Shown piece after piece: positions 21,121 to 30,643 of a stretch of 37,081 nt of DNA; the first letter of the stretch is position 1; each line of letters opens with the position of its first letter. This DNA comes from Zancudomyces culisetae (lineage: Eukaryota; Kickxellomycota; Harpellomycetes; Harpellales; Legeriomycetaceae). The notes beneath the pieces were generated by a model. The model worked only from the letters and a program-made list of their open reading frames with translations. It did not search any database and was not told the origin of the DNA. The position numbers and the translations under genes were made by a program. The stretch spans positions 1-37,081 of the forward strand of contig LSSK01000167.1 in assembly GCA_001969505.1 (NCBI GenBank). Direction: 5' to 3'.

Positions 21121-22724
21121 AACCACCAGCCATCTGTTCCTTAGCAAATATTTCAAAGTAACTATAGATAATAGTAACTGCAAGAAGAATACCTGTACCT
21201 GAACCAATAGCACCCAGCAAATCTGCACTAATTGACAACAATGCAATCACAACACCACCAGTGGTTGCTGCAGTGGGGATAATGCGCTTGAGTTCTTTAT
21301 ACATTGAAGTATCACGGTATCCGGCTATTACGGTTTGTTGGTCTCTCATTTCCTTGGCAACGTCTCTTGGTCCTGATCCGCTGACATCCAACCATGCTCG
21401 TGACAACACAGCACAAATTGTTACCATGTACAATACATAGATTGCAAACTGGATTGGGTCTTTGAATGTGTCAAAGAATGATCTTGGTGGTGTCATGTAG
21501 TAAGCAAGTCCTGAAACTGGAACAAAATATGAGCTGCCTTCATAAGGTTCCCATGATCCAAGAAGTCTGACAAAAATGTTTTCTGGGAAACGGTTATACA
21601 AAAGCTGCGAAATCATAAAAATGTTGGATGCCAATGCCGACTGTAGCATAATAGGCATGTTGGATGTGTAGAACAGCTTGACTGGGTAAGTTGCGCGGTG
21701 CCCTCTGAAGCGTGCTGATTTGATTGGAATCTCCACTCGGAATCCTTGCAAATAAATTACTGTTGCAAATACTGCTGCTGTTGCGATCAAGTTGGTCAAG
21801 TTTGGCATGGTTGATCGGAAAAAGGCTTCAAATAGTGCTGAGAACTTGTTCTTGCGGACAATCAATAAATGGAAAAGTCCAATTATTCCTCCCTCAAACT
21901 CTGGTCCTCTTCCTGAGTTGACTGTAAGTGGTGACAATGCCTTCCACACGATATCTTCACAAATGTTTACTGCAATAAACAGATTGATTCCTGAGCCAAG
22001 CCCATAACCCTTTTGCAACAATTCGTCCAACAAAATCGAAATCAATCCTGAGACAAACAATTGGATTATCAACAACAAACATATTCCTGCTCCCAAACTT
22101 GATGGGACTCCATATGTTCCTGTCATGACTGCTACTGTTGCTGATCCAAATGTAATAAGCAATGCCAACACTATTCATTTTTCCATTTTATTTCATTTTA
22201 GTTTGGTTTACACTGTTTTATTTTTTCATTTTATTATTTTCCATCTCCAGAATATTCTCAAATATCTTACATTTTTGTGCTCCTGAAAACAGTGCTCTGT
22301 CCTCCTTCAAGCTATAGTCGACTTCAATCAATTGTGCTCCTGCCAAAAGTTGCATAATCATTCCTGACGTAATAATTGGCGTAATACCTAATTCCATCAA
22401 TGTTCCTCTGTTTGACGCCAAAATTACTCTCATCCAGTAAAGTGGATCTGAGCTATCTGATGACATAATTCCGTACAATGGAACTTGTGACATTACTAGA
22501 TATATCAGCAGTGTCACTACTGTCCACAGAAGCTTTTGGTTAAATGGCACCTTTCTATCTGGTGACGCAATTTCGGGGATAACCGCCATAAACGGTCTAA
22601 CGAACTGAAGAAGTCTCACTATTTTTCATGTCCACGCAATAGTTTTTGTGTTAGTTTGTATATTTTTCGGCATGTTTACATCTTTAATATCATAATTCGC
22701 ATCGTTGTTCTTCTAGTACTTACT
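21098..22724 (-). CDS. SEC61: SEC61 alpha, ER translocon channel subunit (3 exons)
   Basis: Pore-forming subunit of the ER protein-conducting channel, with about ten membrane segments. Coding exons in transcript order: a single base at 22724, then 22618-22271 and 22170-21098, totalling 473 residues (typical 475-480). Hallmarks are [85 protein letters not shown] and IPTAA..GG near the end. Intron 2 is GTAAGA...AATAG with phase 1. The first conserved exon is open only back to GTG at 22619, with an in-frame stop just before it. The best start is an A|TG codon assembled across intron 1 (22723-22619: GTAAGT donor, ACTAAC branch, AATAG acceptor). A separate ATGG exon elsewhere is the alternative. 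Confidence 0.93.
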
Positions 22725-23156
22725 CTTTTATTTCCTGTAATCCTTTGAGTCCACTATCCGGTAATCTGTTTTACGAACTGTCTTTTAAACAGAAATATAA
22801 TTCCAAAACAAAAAGTACTCTTGTAATCAGATCAATCCTTATAGAGTATTGTTATAATTCTCCTAGATATAAAAAGAGAAAAGGGTGTTTATTTTTTTTT
22901 CGCTCTTTAATAGTATTTTTTTTTTGTTTTCTCCAACTTTTTATTTTTGTGAGCTAATCGTTATTTGAAAAATGGGCTTTTTCTCTACTAAAAACGAATA
23001 AAGCGGCGAAATAAATAATATGCAGAAATCGCAAAACTACAAAAATCTTATTCGTATAACGCGGTTATTGGCTAGTACCTATTATTTTAGAATTTAATTT
23101 TGTAGGTTTTCTAAATATTTTTTGCATTTTTGGCATTAACGAAAAATTTAGATGTT

Positions 23157-23195
23157 ATTATTGTTGTTGTTATTAGAATTATTATTATTATTATT
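23157..23195. repeat. ATT/GTT trinucleotide microsatellite
   Basis: Imperfect run of ATT and GTT units, including (ATT)5-6 around 23178-23195, in intergenic DNA. Confidence 0.6.
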
Positions 23196-23837
23196 GTTAG
23201 AATTTTTTTATTTAATTATTTATTTATTAGCATAAACAATAATTTTCCGAAAAAAAAGTGTACACATTGTGAAACTGAGTTTTTGCTATTGGGTTTTCTA
23301 TTTCATTCCAAGCCTTTTTTTTCTTATTTTTAAAGATTCCCCTCTCCATTTTTATTGAATAATGGTTTTTTTTTAAATCTAATTTTAACTATTCTTCCTC
23401 CTCACCCTCACCCTCACCTTCCTTTCCTGCCTTCAATTTTGCTATTGACTATTGATTTCCATTAAATTCCGCATTGTAAAATGGAGATTGGGCAAATTAC
23501 AAACACCAAATTGTGACATTGTAGTTTATTATTTGGTAGTTTTTTGTCGGCTTTTATCGCCTGCTCGAATTTTTCCAAAATTCCCGTGTATAGTTCCCGT
23601 TTTACATATTCGCGAGATTACAACAATATAACAAAAGGCGAAAGGTAAAAAAGCAAAAAGTAAAACAGAAAATAAGAAAAGCATCCAGAGTATGAAAGAG
23701 AAAAGGGTTTTTTGTTCATTTTTTCCGTTCTCACCCAAAAGAGAAGAGGAGTGGAAAAGGAGCGGAAGAATGTTCATATTTATATTTCGCTACACTCCTG
23801 TTGCTTGCTCAAAACAGTTGTTATTTACTGAAATTTT

Positions 23838-23862
23838 CCATCCCATCCCATCCCATCCCACC
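23838..23862. repeat. CATCC pentanucleotide tandem repeat
   Basis: Four to five copies of CATCC in a row in intergenic DNA upstream of SEC61. Confidence 0.8.
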
Positions 23863-24555
23863 ACTACTATATCCAAGTTGAGTGTACACCGAAGTATCAT
23901 CAACATCATAATTACCAAACGATTACTGTGCACTCCAACTTTATTTTATCTTATCTCTACAACCGTACATGATCATCTGTGTGGTGTTTATCCCTTTTTG
24001 AGGAATATTACCAGAAAATATCCCCGCTTATACCACATCAATATCACAATAATACATACTTGTTCTTTTTTTATATTATTTTCGCTAATTACTCGGAAAC
24101 ACATCTTGTCCAACCCATAGCGATTTTTATCTTGAAAAACAAGATTGTATGCTTTTACCAGTAATACTGTTTTTCAAATAACCAATCTAACATTGACCCT
24201 GGCTGTGTCACTACGTACTTATAAACACCCGAGCATTTGGATACTCTCAACCATTCAAAATTGCATTGCGTTTACTCTAAAACAGAGTTTAATGGATCAC
24301 ATATAATACATAATCCCATACACAAGAGCTCAAGCAAAAAAAATAAAAGAGATAAATAGGATCAAGCTAGACGGTACATCAGTCCGATCATGAATTCAAG
24401 TACCCACCCAGGGCACCAATGTAATTACCCATATTAGCACTAAGGATACACAACACTCAAACCCTATGAACTCAAGACAAAGAAAAAAAAAATCATATAC
24501 CTTACAGATTTATTAGCAAAATAACCTTACTAAAATCACAATCAATAATATTTTT

Positions 24556-25509
24556 TTATGAAAACTTGGATCGATGTTTGAATGATTGAACTGCTTGTGG
24601 GAATCCAAGCAACAAAAACTTAAACCAATAAATGGCTATCGGCACAGTAGCGGCATGCCATAACGAGTGGGCGTCTAGCATGTCAAGAAACGGTGGAAAA
24701 TCAAAGGCTTCCAAAGCAAACGCCAAATCAGTAATTACAACCAATATAACCGGATAGTGCCACATTTTCATCCCTCTTGTCCGCATCCTGATGGAAAATA
24801 AAGCCCAAGCGATATTCGAAAAAACTCCAACAATGGCATTGGCTAGCATGTTGTAAGTGTAGCTGAATCGTATGAACTGTAAATAAAACACGTGCATAAA
24901 GTAAGCAGACATGAAAACCGCCAGGAAATAAAACGTCTTGCGGTTGTAAAATGCATTACAAAGTGTGATTACGGGTAAGTATAGCTGAAAAAGTACTGCA
25001 AATCCAGCAGAAAAATAATCCATTCGTTCGGTAAATTTGAAATCCCTCATATGAAACACAGATGACCACAACCAAATCCACATTCCTACAATTGTATACG
25101 CCTTCAGCCAAAAATACACATCTTTTGACAGATTCCGAGCGCGACTGACGTTGTAGTAGTTCCTATAATATACATATCCGTTCAACAGGCTAAACAGCAC
25201 GCTGAATGGTTCTTGGATTCCCATAAACCTAATAAACGGCCATTTGCCATAAAATTGATGGATTTCCCCGCCAGTTTTCCGGGCCTCAACTGTCAGCTCC
25301 CTCGTGCATTTGTATCGACAATTGCTCTCGCAGTTCCACAGTGTAAATTTCAAGATTACGGATAAGGGCTTGGGATTCAACACACAATCGTTTTCGTAAC
25401 AGCGGAGTACGCAGTTTTTGAATTCGGGTAACTCATCCCCAGTCGAGCATAAAACCGTACTTAGGCCAACTATGCTGAGTAGTGCAATAAAAAGTTTTCT
25501 AAAATTCAT
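24556..25509 (-). CDS. PER1: PER1/PGAP3, GPI-anchor lipid remodelling protein
   Basis: ER membrane protein of the CREST superfamily required for removing the sn-2 acyl chain of GPI anchors (GPI-phospholipase A2 step). Single exon, 317 residues from the ATG at 25509; the frame is open upstream but has no earlier ATG. Residues 1-22 form a signal peptide. The lumenal Cys-rich segment follows (GDELPEFKNCVLRC, then further Cys at about 42, 60, 64 and 68), as in Per1 proteins. Seven or so membrane helices carry the conserved polar set: H153 and D156 in VFHMRDF, and H281/H285 in DAHSLWHAATVPI, matching the CREST metal-site pattern. The C-terminus RSKFS has basic residues at -5 and -3, similar to a COPI retrieval signal; this is inference. 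Confidence 0.93.
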   Translation of the reverse strand: MNFRKLFIALLSIVGLSTVLCSTGDELPEFKNCVLRCYENDCVLNPKPLSVILKFTLWNCESNCRYKCTRELTVEARKTGGEIHQFYGKWPFIRFMGIQEPFSVLFSLLNGYVYYRNYYNVSRARNLSKDVYFWLKAYTIVGMWIWLWSSVFHMRDFKFTERMDYFSAGFAVLFQLYLPVITLCNAFYNRKTFYFLAVFMSAYFMHVFYLQFIRFSYTYNMLANAIVGVFSNIAWALFSIRMRTRGMKMWHYPVILVVITDLAFALEAFDFPPFLDMLDAHSLWHAATVPIAIYWFKFLLLGFPQAVQSFKHRSKFS

Positions 25510-26606
25510 TTTCGCTTTCAGCTTTTTGTCTATGTGTTGAAATTTTATGAGTATTTTGGAGATTGTTGATAAATATTGGTGTGAAAGGCTCGTTGTAATA
25601 TACAAAATAAAATAGTTAAAAAAAAACTACGACGCCTTAATTAGTGACTTTGTTGGTTTCGATTTGCCAATACAAGAGCATCCTTTGATAAAAAAAAAAT
25701 CGAGACCAAAAAGTTTGTTTATAATGGTGCTAATTTTGTTTTCTTTTTTTGATTTTTTGTTGTTTATAATTATTTTTTGATTATTTTTATACCAGAAAAT
25801 TAAAATCAGAAAACATAATTGGGTGGAAAATAGATGCTGAATTGAGGGAGAGAAGAAAAAATAAAGGCGAAAGGAGACGAGTTTTGACGAATTTGAAAAT
25901 ATCCATTAAGAAAAAGGTCGTATTTTCCAGCCAATCATATCCAGCCATTATTGAAACTGGGTATCATTTCAGTCTTAATTCCATATTATACCACCACACC
26001 TGTAGCTGTAATGGCAGTATTGAGTATGATGTATGTTACCATTACATCGGAAGGAGCTTTTGGCTCATCCGAGTACACCAGATATTTAAACAAAATAAAA
26101 GAGAGTGAATCGTTTGTCCCTCAAATTCAACACAACCGTTATAATTTGTAGCGAGTATACATGCAACCCATCAGAGTATGGCGTGTAGAATATGTGGTGC
26201 TATAATCAGATGCCATGTATGTGTTTTTAACGTAATTGAGCATATCTGTTTGCCAGATCAAGTCTAATTTCCATGTTTCAACTTCAATTCCCATAATAGC
26301 AAAAATAAAATATAAAAAACAAAATAATACAAAAATATCCCCCCAACAACCAATCCACGGCTATATCTAGGCATATAATATTTTTGAGGAGCATACTTAA
26401 GAATATAAAAAAAAACCAAGTAAAACGGTGAAAACCGTGCCATTTATATAGAATACAATCATAAAAGTACTGACACACCACTAAAGTGGAGTTTTAAACG
26501 GTTTGCCTTTTTTTTTAAAAAAGAAGAATGAGCACAGCCCAAGATAAATCGCATTGAAAGTGTATAATCTCAACAAGTTCGCAAACAACAGAGCGAAAGT
26601 GCGAGG
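25510..26606. other. Divergent spacer between PER1 and the YEA4-like gene
   Basis: Mostly AT-rich with poly-A and poly-T runs, and should include both promoters. One short coding-like segment at 25945-26150 is listed separately. Nothing else recognised. Confidence 0.45.
25945..26150 (+). CDS. Possible terminal exon of a small membrane protein
   Basis: After a possible acceptor ATATCCAG (ending 25944) there are 68 open codons to a TAG stop at 26148-26150. The peptide has a hydrophobic segment (KLGIISVLIPYYTT then VAVMAVLSMMYVTI) followed by a polar tail with EGAFGSSEYTRYLNKIKESE. This single-span membrane design is less random-looking than neighbouring frames. There is no in-frame ATG before the hydrophobic segment, so an upstream exon would be needed; an ATG at 25726 followed by GTGCTA is a weak candidate. 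Family unknown. Confidence 0.3.
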
Positions 26607-28033
26607 ATGGTTTTTTTGCTGAGCTCTGTAGCTCTTTCTGGATTTAGTCTAATAATTCCGGTGATTTTTGGCAGCTGCTGTGGCAATGTGGTTTTTCTAG
26701 AGTCATTTCTAAAGTAAAGTATCATTTCTGAATTATTTCTTCATGGCCGAGTCCTTAAGTGTATAATTAAATGTTGTTGATTCTCAGTACAACGAATTCA
26801 AGCATGTTTTTCCTTGGGCATTGAAATTATATAAAAAATAAGCAATTAATGCTAAAACGCTGCTGTAATATAGAACGAACAAAAACTGTGGTTCCTTGCT
26901 TACGTTTTTACAGTTTGTGCTACTAGCGCTGCTCACATTTCCATTCCAGGCAAGGTTCGAAAAAACGAATAACAAATATATATTTTTCAAACTCAAACTA
27001 ATTAAGGGGCGTGTGCCGCTTAAAAAATGGTTTATCATGGTTATAATGTACTATGCAAGCTCAATGTTCAACAACATAGCATATAACTGTAGTATATCTG
27101 TGCCGCTACACATTGTGTTCAGATCTAGTAGCTTGATTGCGAGTATGCTGTTGGGAAAACTAATAATGAAGAAAAAGTATACGGTACGACAGCAAATTGC
27201 GGTGGTTATCGTCACAATCGGTGTAGTATGGGCCACATTGGTTGCGCAAAAAGCTATGAAACACGATTTTAAGAACCTCAGGGACTCGACTATTGTAGCG
27301 GACGGGTTGGATGAAAGTACAAACAAATGGGCTTTTGGGTTACTTGTTCTTTCCATGTCGGTTCTTACAGCTTCGTTTCTGGGTATCTATCAAGAGGGTT
27401 TGTATAAAAGATACGGCGGGGATTGGAAGGAGAGCATGTTTTATTTGGTAAATATCTACTTTTATTACCACCTTTGAGATATTTACTGATACAAAAAAAA
27501 TATAATAGCGGCAAAAAACTGTTCAAGTAATTCTATCTATAATAACTTTAATTATCTTTCATGTATAGCATTTTCTTGCGCTTCCGCTTTTTTATTTTTC
27601 GTGGTCAGATATTAGGCAAGAATCGACAATAATAGGCCTCAACTCGACAAACACATCATACAGCTTCAATGGGCAGGCAATACCAGCGGATGGCACTTGC
27701 AGCCCAAGTGGATTCCTATCTCTTCCAATTGTGTCGAGCAACTGGTTTTATCTGATATCCATACTGGTATCCCAAATCATCTGTACAGTTTCTGTGAATC
27801 TCTTGGCGATAAAAACCACATCTTTGACGCTGAATCTTGTGCTTACCATGAGAAAAATGCTCAGTCTGGTTATTTCTTTTGTTATATTTAAAAGCAACAA
27901 TTCCATTGGATTTGTCTTGGGGAGCCTACTTACTATTTTTGGAACATTCCTTTACGCTTACGACCATGCTGGTGCCTTGAAGCTAATTTCTTACTTTAAT
28001 AAGCGCACTGAGCGCAAAGAAAAGCGTGAATAA
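26607..28033 (+). CDS. YEA4: UDP-N-acetylglucosamine (nucleotide-sugar) transporter, YEA4/SLC35B4 family (3 exons)
   Basis: Multi-pass antiporter importing UDP-GlcNAc (in SLC35B4 also UDP-xylose) into the ER or Golgi lumen. Exons are 26607-26713, 26874-27447 and 27569-28033, with junction phases 2 and 0, giving 381 residues. Family landmarks in order are FGSCCGNVVFLE, NCGSLLTFLQFVLLALL, the segment NNIAYNCSISVPLHIVFRSSSLIASMLLG (strongly conserved in SLC35B4), GIYQEGLYKRYGGDWKESMFYLH, NWFYLISILVSQIICT and LTLNLVLTMRKMLSLVISF near the C-terminus. About nine or ten membrane helices are visible. The protein ends KEKRE, a KxKxx COPI-type ER retrieval signal, which fits the ER location of yeast Yea4. 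A 30-40 residue polar loop after HFLALPLFYFSW is longer than in the human protein. Confidence 0.92.
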
Positions 28034-28437
28034 GATACTTGGTTATGTAACTAGTAGTTTGTCAAATGTATAGAATTATTTTCTGTTATATCTACTTTGC
28101 TTTATTTTATTTTATTTTGTTTTATTTTATTTTTGGTACTGTTTGTGTTATATGCTAAAATTTAGCGAATTGATTTGTGTTTGAAAGAGCTAAGCATGAA
28201 ATAAGTGGACGAGAATGAGATGAATTGAAGAGGTTAATAGGCGGCTATTACGCCAAAAAATGCTAACTCCTTGAAATTACTAAAAGTGAATAAAATCAAC
28301 CTCCACAGTTCATAGTATATTCAACCAGGTATTAATTCCAACAAGAAGCGTGATTCACATAGGTAAAGTCGCAGAAAAAAATCACATTACACGACATTGG
28401 CGAATAAAAAAACTCAAGTATACAATAGAGAAAAAGA
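28034..28437. other. Spacer between the YEA4-like gene and ATG27
   Basis: AT-rich. A TTTTA-type repeat (about 28101-28135) just after the YEA4-like stop probably belongs to its 3' UTR or terminator region. No gene seen. Confidence 0.5.
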
Positions 28438-29975
28438 ATGTTAAAGCAGTGTATTACCGCATTCCTGTTGTACTACCTGCCATGCTTGGCAAAATTCGAT
28501 TGCAGCAAATTGGCGATTGGAGACAATACATATGATTTTAGCGCACTCAACACGTAAGAGCAGTAAAGATATTCTTAGTAACCATTTGTAATTGATAGTG
28601 AACATAATTAAAATGGAAAACATTCAAAAAAAAAATAGGGAATTTAATGCCACTTTTAAAGTCCAAACTCCACCAACTCTGAATATCTTTTCATACACTA
28701 TTAACATATGCGGAAAGCTAAAAGAGGATAGCGAACTTCCAGAAATAGATCAATGCCCAAAGGGAACATGGGGCTGTAGAAAGGTGACTAATTTCAAGGA
28801 GGAGAAACCTAGGGTAGTCGAAGTGGGCTCATTTGCTGGCGGTAGTAGTAGCAGTGGCGCTGAAGAACCAACTATTATTCATAAAGAGAAAAGCGAGGGA
28901 TCAGAGGGTTAGTATTAGCAGCAGAATTCTTGATATTTGATGTATTCTTAAATATTGGTATTCCTGAGTTTACTTAGCGAAGCACGATATATGGGAGAAC
29001 CCTTCAACTAATACAACAATAATTATTGTACAATAATAGGAGGTTATTTTTGGAAGATGGAGGGACAAAAGTTAAACAACGAGGTTTTATCAGCTGAAAT
29101 CAGTCTTCGCTGTAATGATACACACACCGACACCGTACGTATTCCCAAGTTTTTTTAACCATTACTATATATTTTTTTTATAAACTTTCATAATATATGT
29201 GCGTATGTGTATGTATGATACTCAATGTCTTGGTACCAACCGAATAAAATTGTAGGAATATGGCTTATCAAAAGTGATTTTTAAGGACAACCACTTTACC
29301 GCAGAGCTTTACACCAAGGAATTTTGCGAGTAAGTATAGAAACAAAATGTGTTTTTATGATTGGTATCGGATCAACACCAATAAAAAAGTTAAGAATGTT
29401 AAATTGACGATGGTTAATGTAGACTCTATAAAAAGCCAGAGGGTGATAAGCCAGGAGAAAAAGAGCCAGAAAAAAAGAAGCCGGAAGATGGCGACAAAAA
29501 GAAAAAGGAATCGTGGGGTTTCTTTTCGACAGTTCTATTTTTGTAAGTATTCTTGTAGCTTTAAGATGTTAAGGTAGTTCTGTGTTTATCATGTAATATT
29601 TATTTGAACTATATGAAATATAGCATGTTTTCGATCCTGGTGATATATTTCCTCGTCGGAATGATCTACAACCACTATGTAGTTGGGTATACAGGTTTGG
29701 ATATTATACCAAACAGAGGCAAGTCACCTAAATATCATACATTTTTTTAATAAAAAGCTGCAGAAAATGAATGTGTTTGGTTTGATAATACTCAAATAGA
29801 TTTCTGGTTCGAACTCCCTCGACTGACTATTGTAAGCCATATACTATGTTGATTGATATATCGTAAGTTATTAGGCATCTCTAACATTAACGTTTTTGTA
29901 CAAATATAGGACTTTTTCCGGCACTTGTATGACATGGTCGCCAGACCAAGCCGCAGTGGCTACAACACAATCTAG
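28438..29975 (+). CDS. ATG27: ATG27, type I membrane protein of autophagy and endosomal trafficking (8 exons)
   Basis: ATG27 is a single-pass Golgi/endosome/vacuole protein needed for efficient Atg9 traffic. Exons are 28438-28553, 28639-28907, 29040-29134, 29256-29329, 29423-29542, 29624-29718, 29800-29831 and 29910-29975, totalling 288 residues with every phase consistent. It starts with a signal peptide (LKQCITAFLLYYLPCLA) and then FDCSKL and YDFSALNT. A lumenal MRH-like domain contains INICGKL, DQCPKGTWGC and ISLRCND, with paired cysteines. A Lys/Glu-rich stretch, SWGFFSTVLF and one membrane helix follow, then GLDIIPNRDFWFELP, matching the Atg27 tail. The last residues, GYNTI, form a YxxPhi sorting signal comparable to the YSAV-type signal of yeast Atg27. 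Intron 6 begins GCAAGT (GC-AG class). Confidence 0.9.
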
Positions 29976-30643
29976 ACGGTTTGTTGGTTTTAGATGCTTT
30001 AATCAAAGTCTCTGGTTTTAATATTATTTTCAAAAAATACAAAAGTTAATATTTTTCGTATTGGTTTTATCTTTTAAGGATGCTACCACAAACATCCCGG
30101 TGTTGAAAGTAAAGGGATAATAAATCAATATTAGGAAGGTATAATAAATAAAATACACGTTCAGTTGGATTTTTTTGTTTTTTCTGGATTTTTTGAAGCG
30201 ACATATCCTAGTACAGGAATAGTAAATGTACAAAAGCAAGCGGTATGGGACAGGAAACGAAGTGTTATACATGCTTTATACAATAGTTTGGCATGCTTAG
30301 TATTTATAAGAGAAAATTATAAATGGAAAAATCAGCTTTGATGTGACTTTCTCACAAATAATTTCACGAATAAGGTTTGGCGCAGTTACAAAATAAATTG
30401 AACAAAAAGCTTGAACTGGATTATTTTTTATTTGCTGTTGTGATATTGTTCCCAGTGATTGTTTGTGCAAAATAATAATAATAATAATAATAATATAAAT
30501 AGTTCAAAAGTATCGAGTCTGAGCAGTAGTAGATAGTAGGAATATATAGAATTCTAGTAGGGTTTTGTAAAAATACAAATACATATAGGGTCATAAAAAA
30601 CAATAAAAAAGAAAAGGCATAGAAAAGGGCGCTAACACAGAAA
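29976..30643. other. Spacer between ATG27 and the SCYL1-like gene
   Basis: AT-rich, with an (AAT)n microsatellite at 30471-30494. No coding or RNA evidence. The right part presumably carries the promoter of the gene starting at 30644. Confidence 0.5.
30471..30494. repeat. (AAT)8 microsatellite
   Basis: Pure AAT triplets over about 24 bp in intergenic DNA. Confidence 0.85.

Larger units (their letters stand above)
22725..24555. other. Gene-free region between SEC61 and PER1
   Basis: The left part should hold the SEC61 promoter and 5' leader (minus strand). A 142-codon + frame at 23692-24120 has a noise-like composition and no family resemblance. Simple repeats at 23157-23195 (ATT/GTT) and 23838-23862 (CATCC) are listed separately. 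A CTCACC-type repeat with C/T-rich flanks lies near 23398-23430. Confidence 0.5.

Noticed and set aside
23692-24120. 142-codon + strand frame between SEC61 and PER1
   Set aside because: Composition reflects local simple repeats (CATCC run translated as IPSHP) and C/T-rich DNA; no domain and no splice context.
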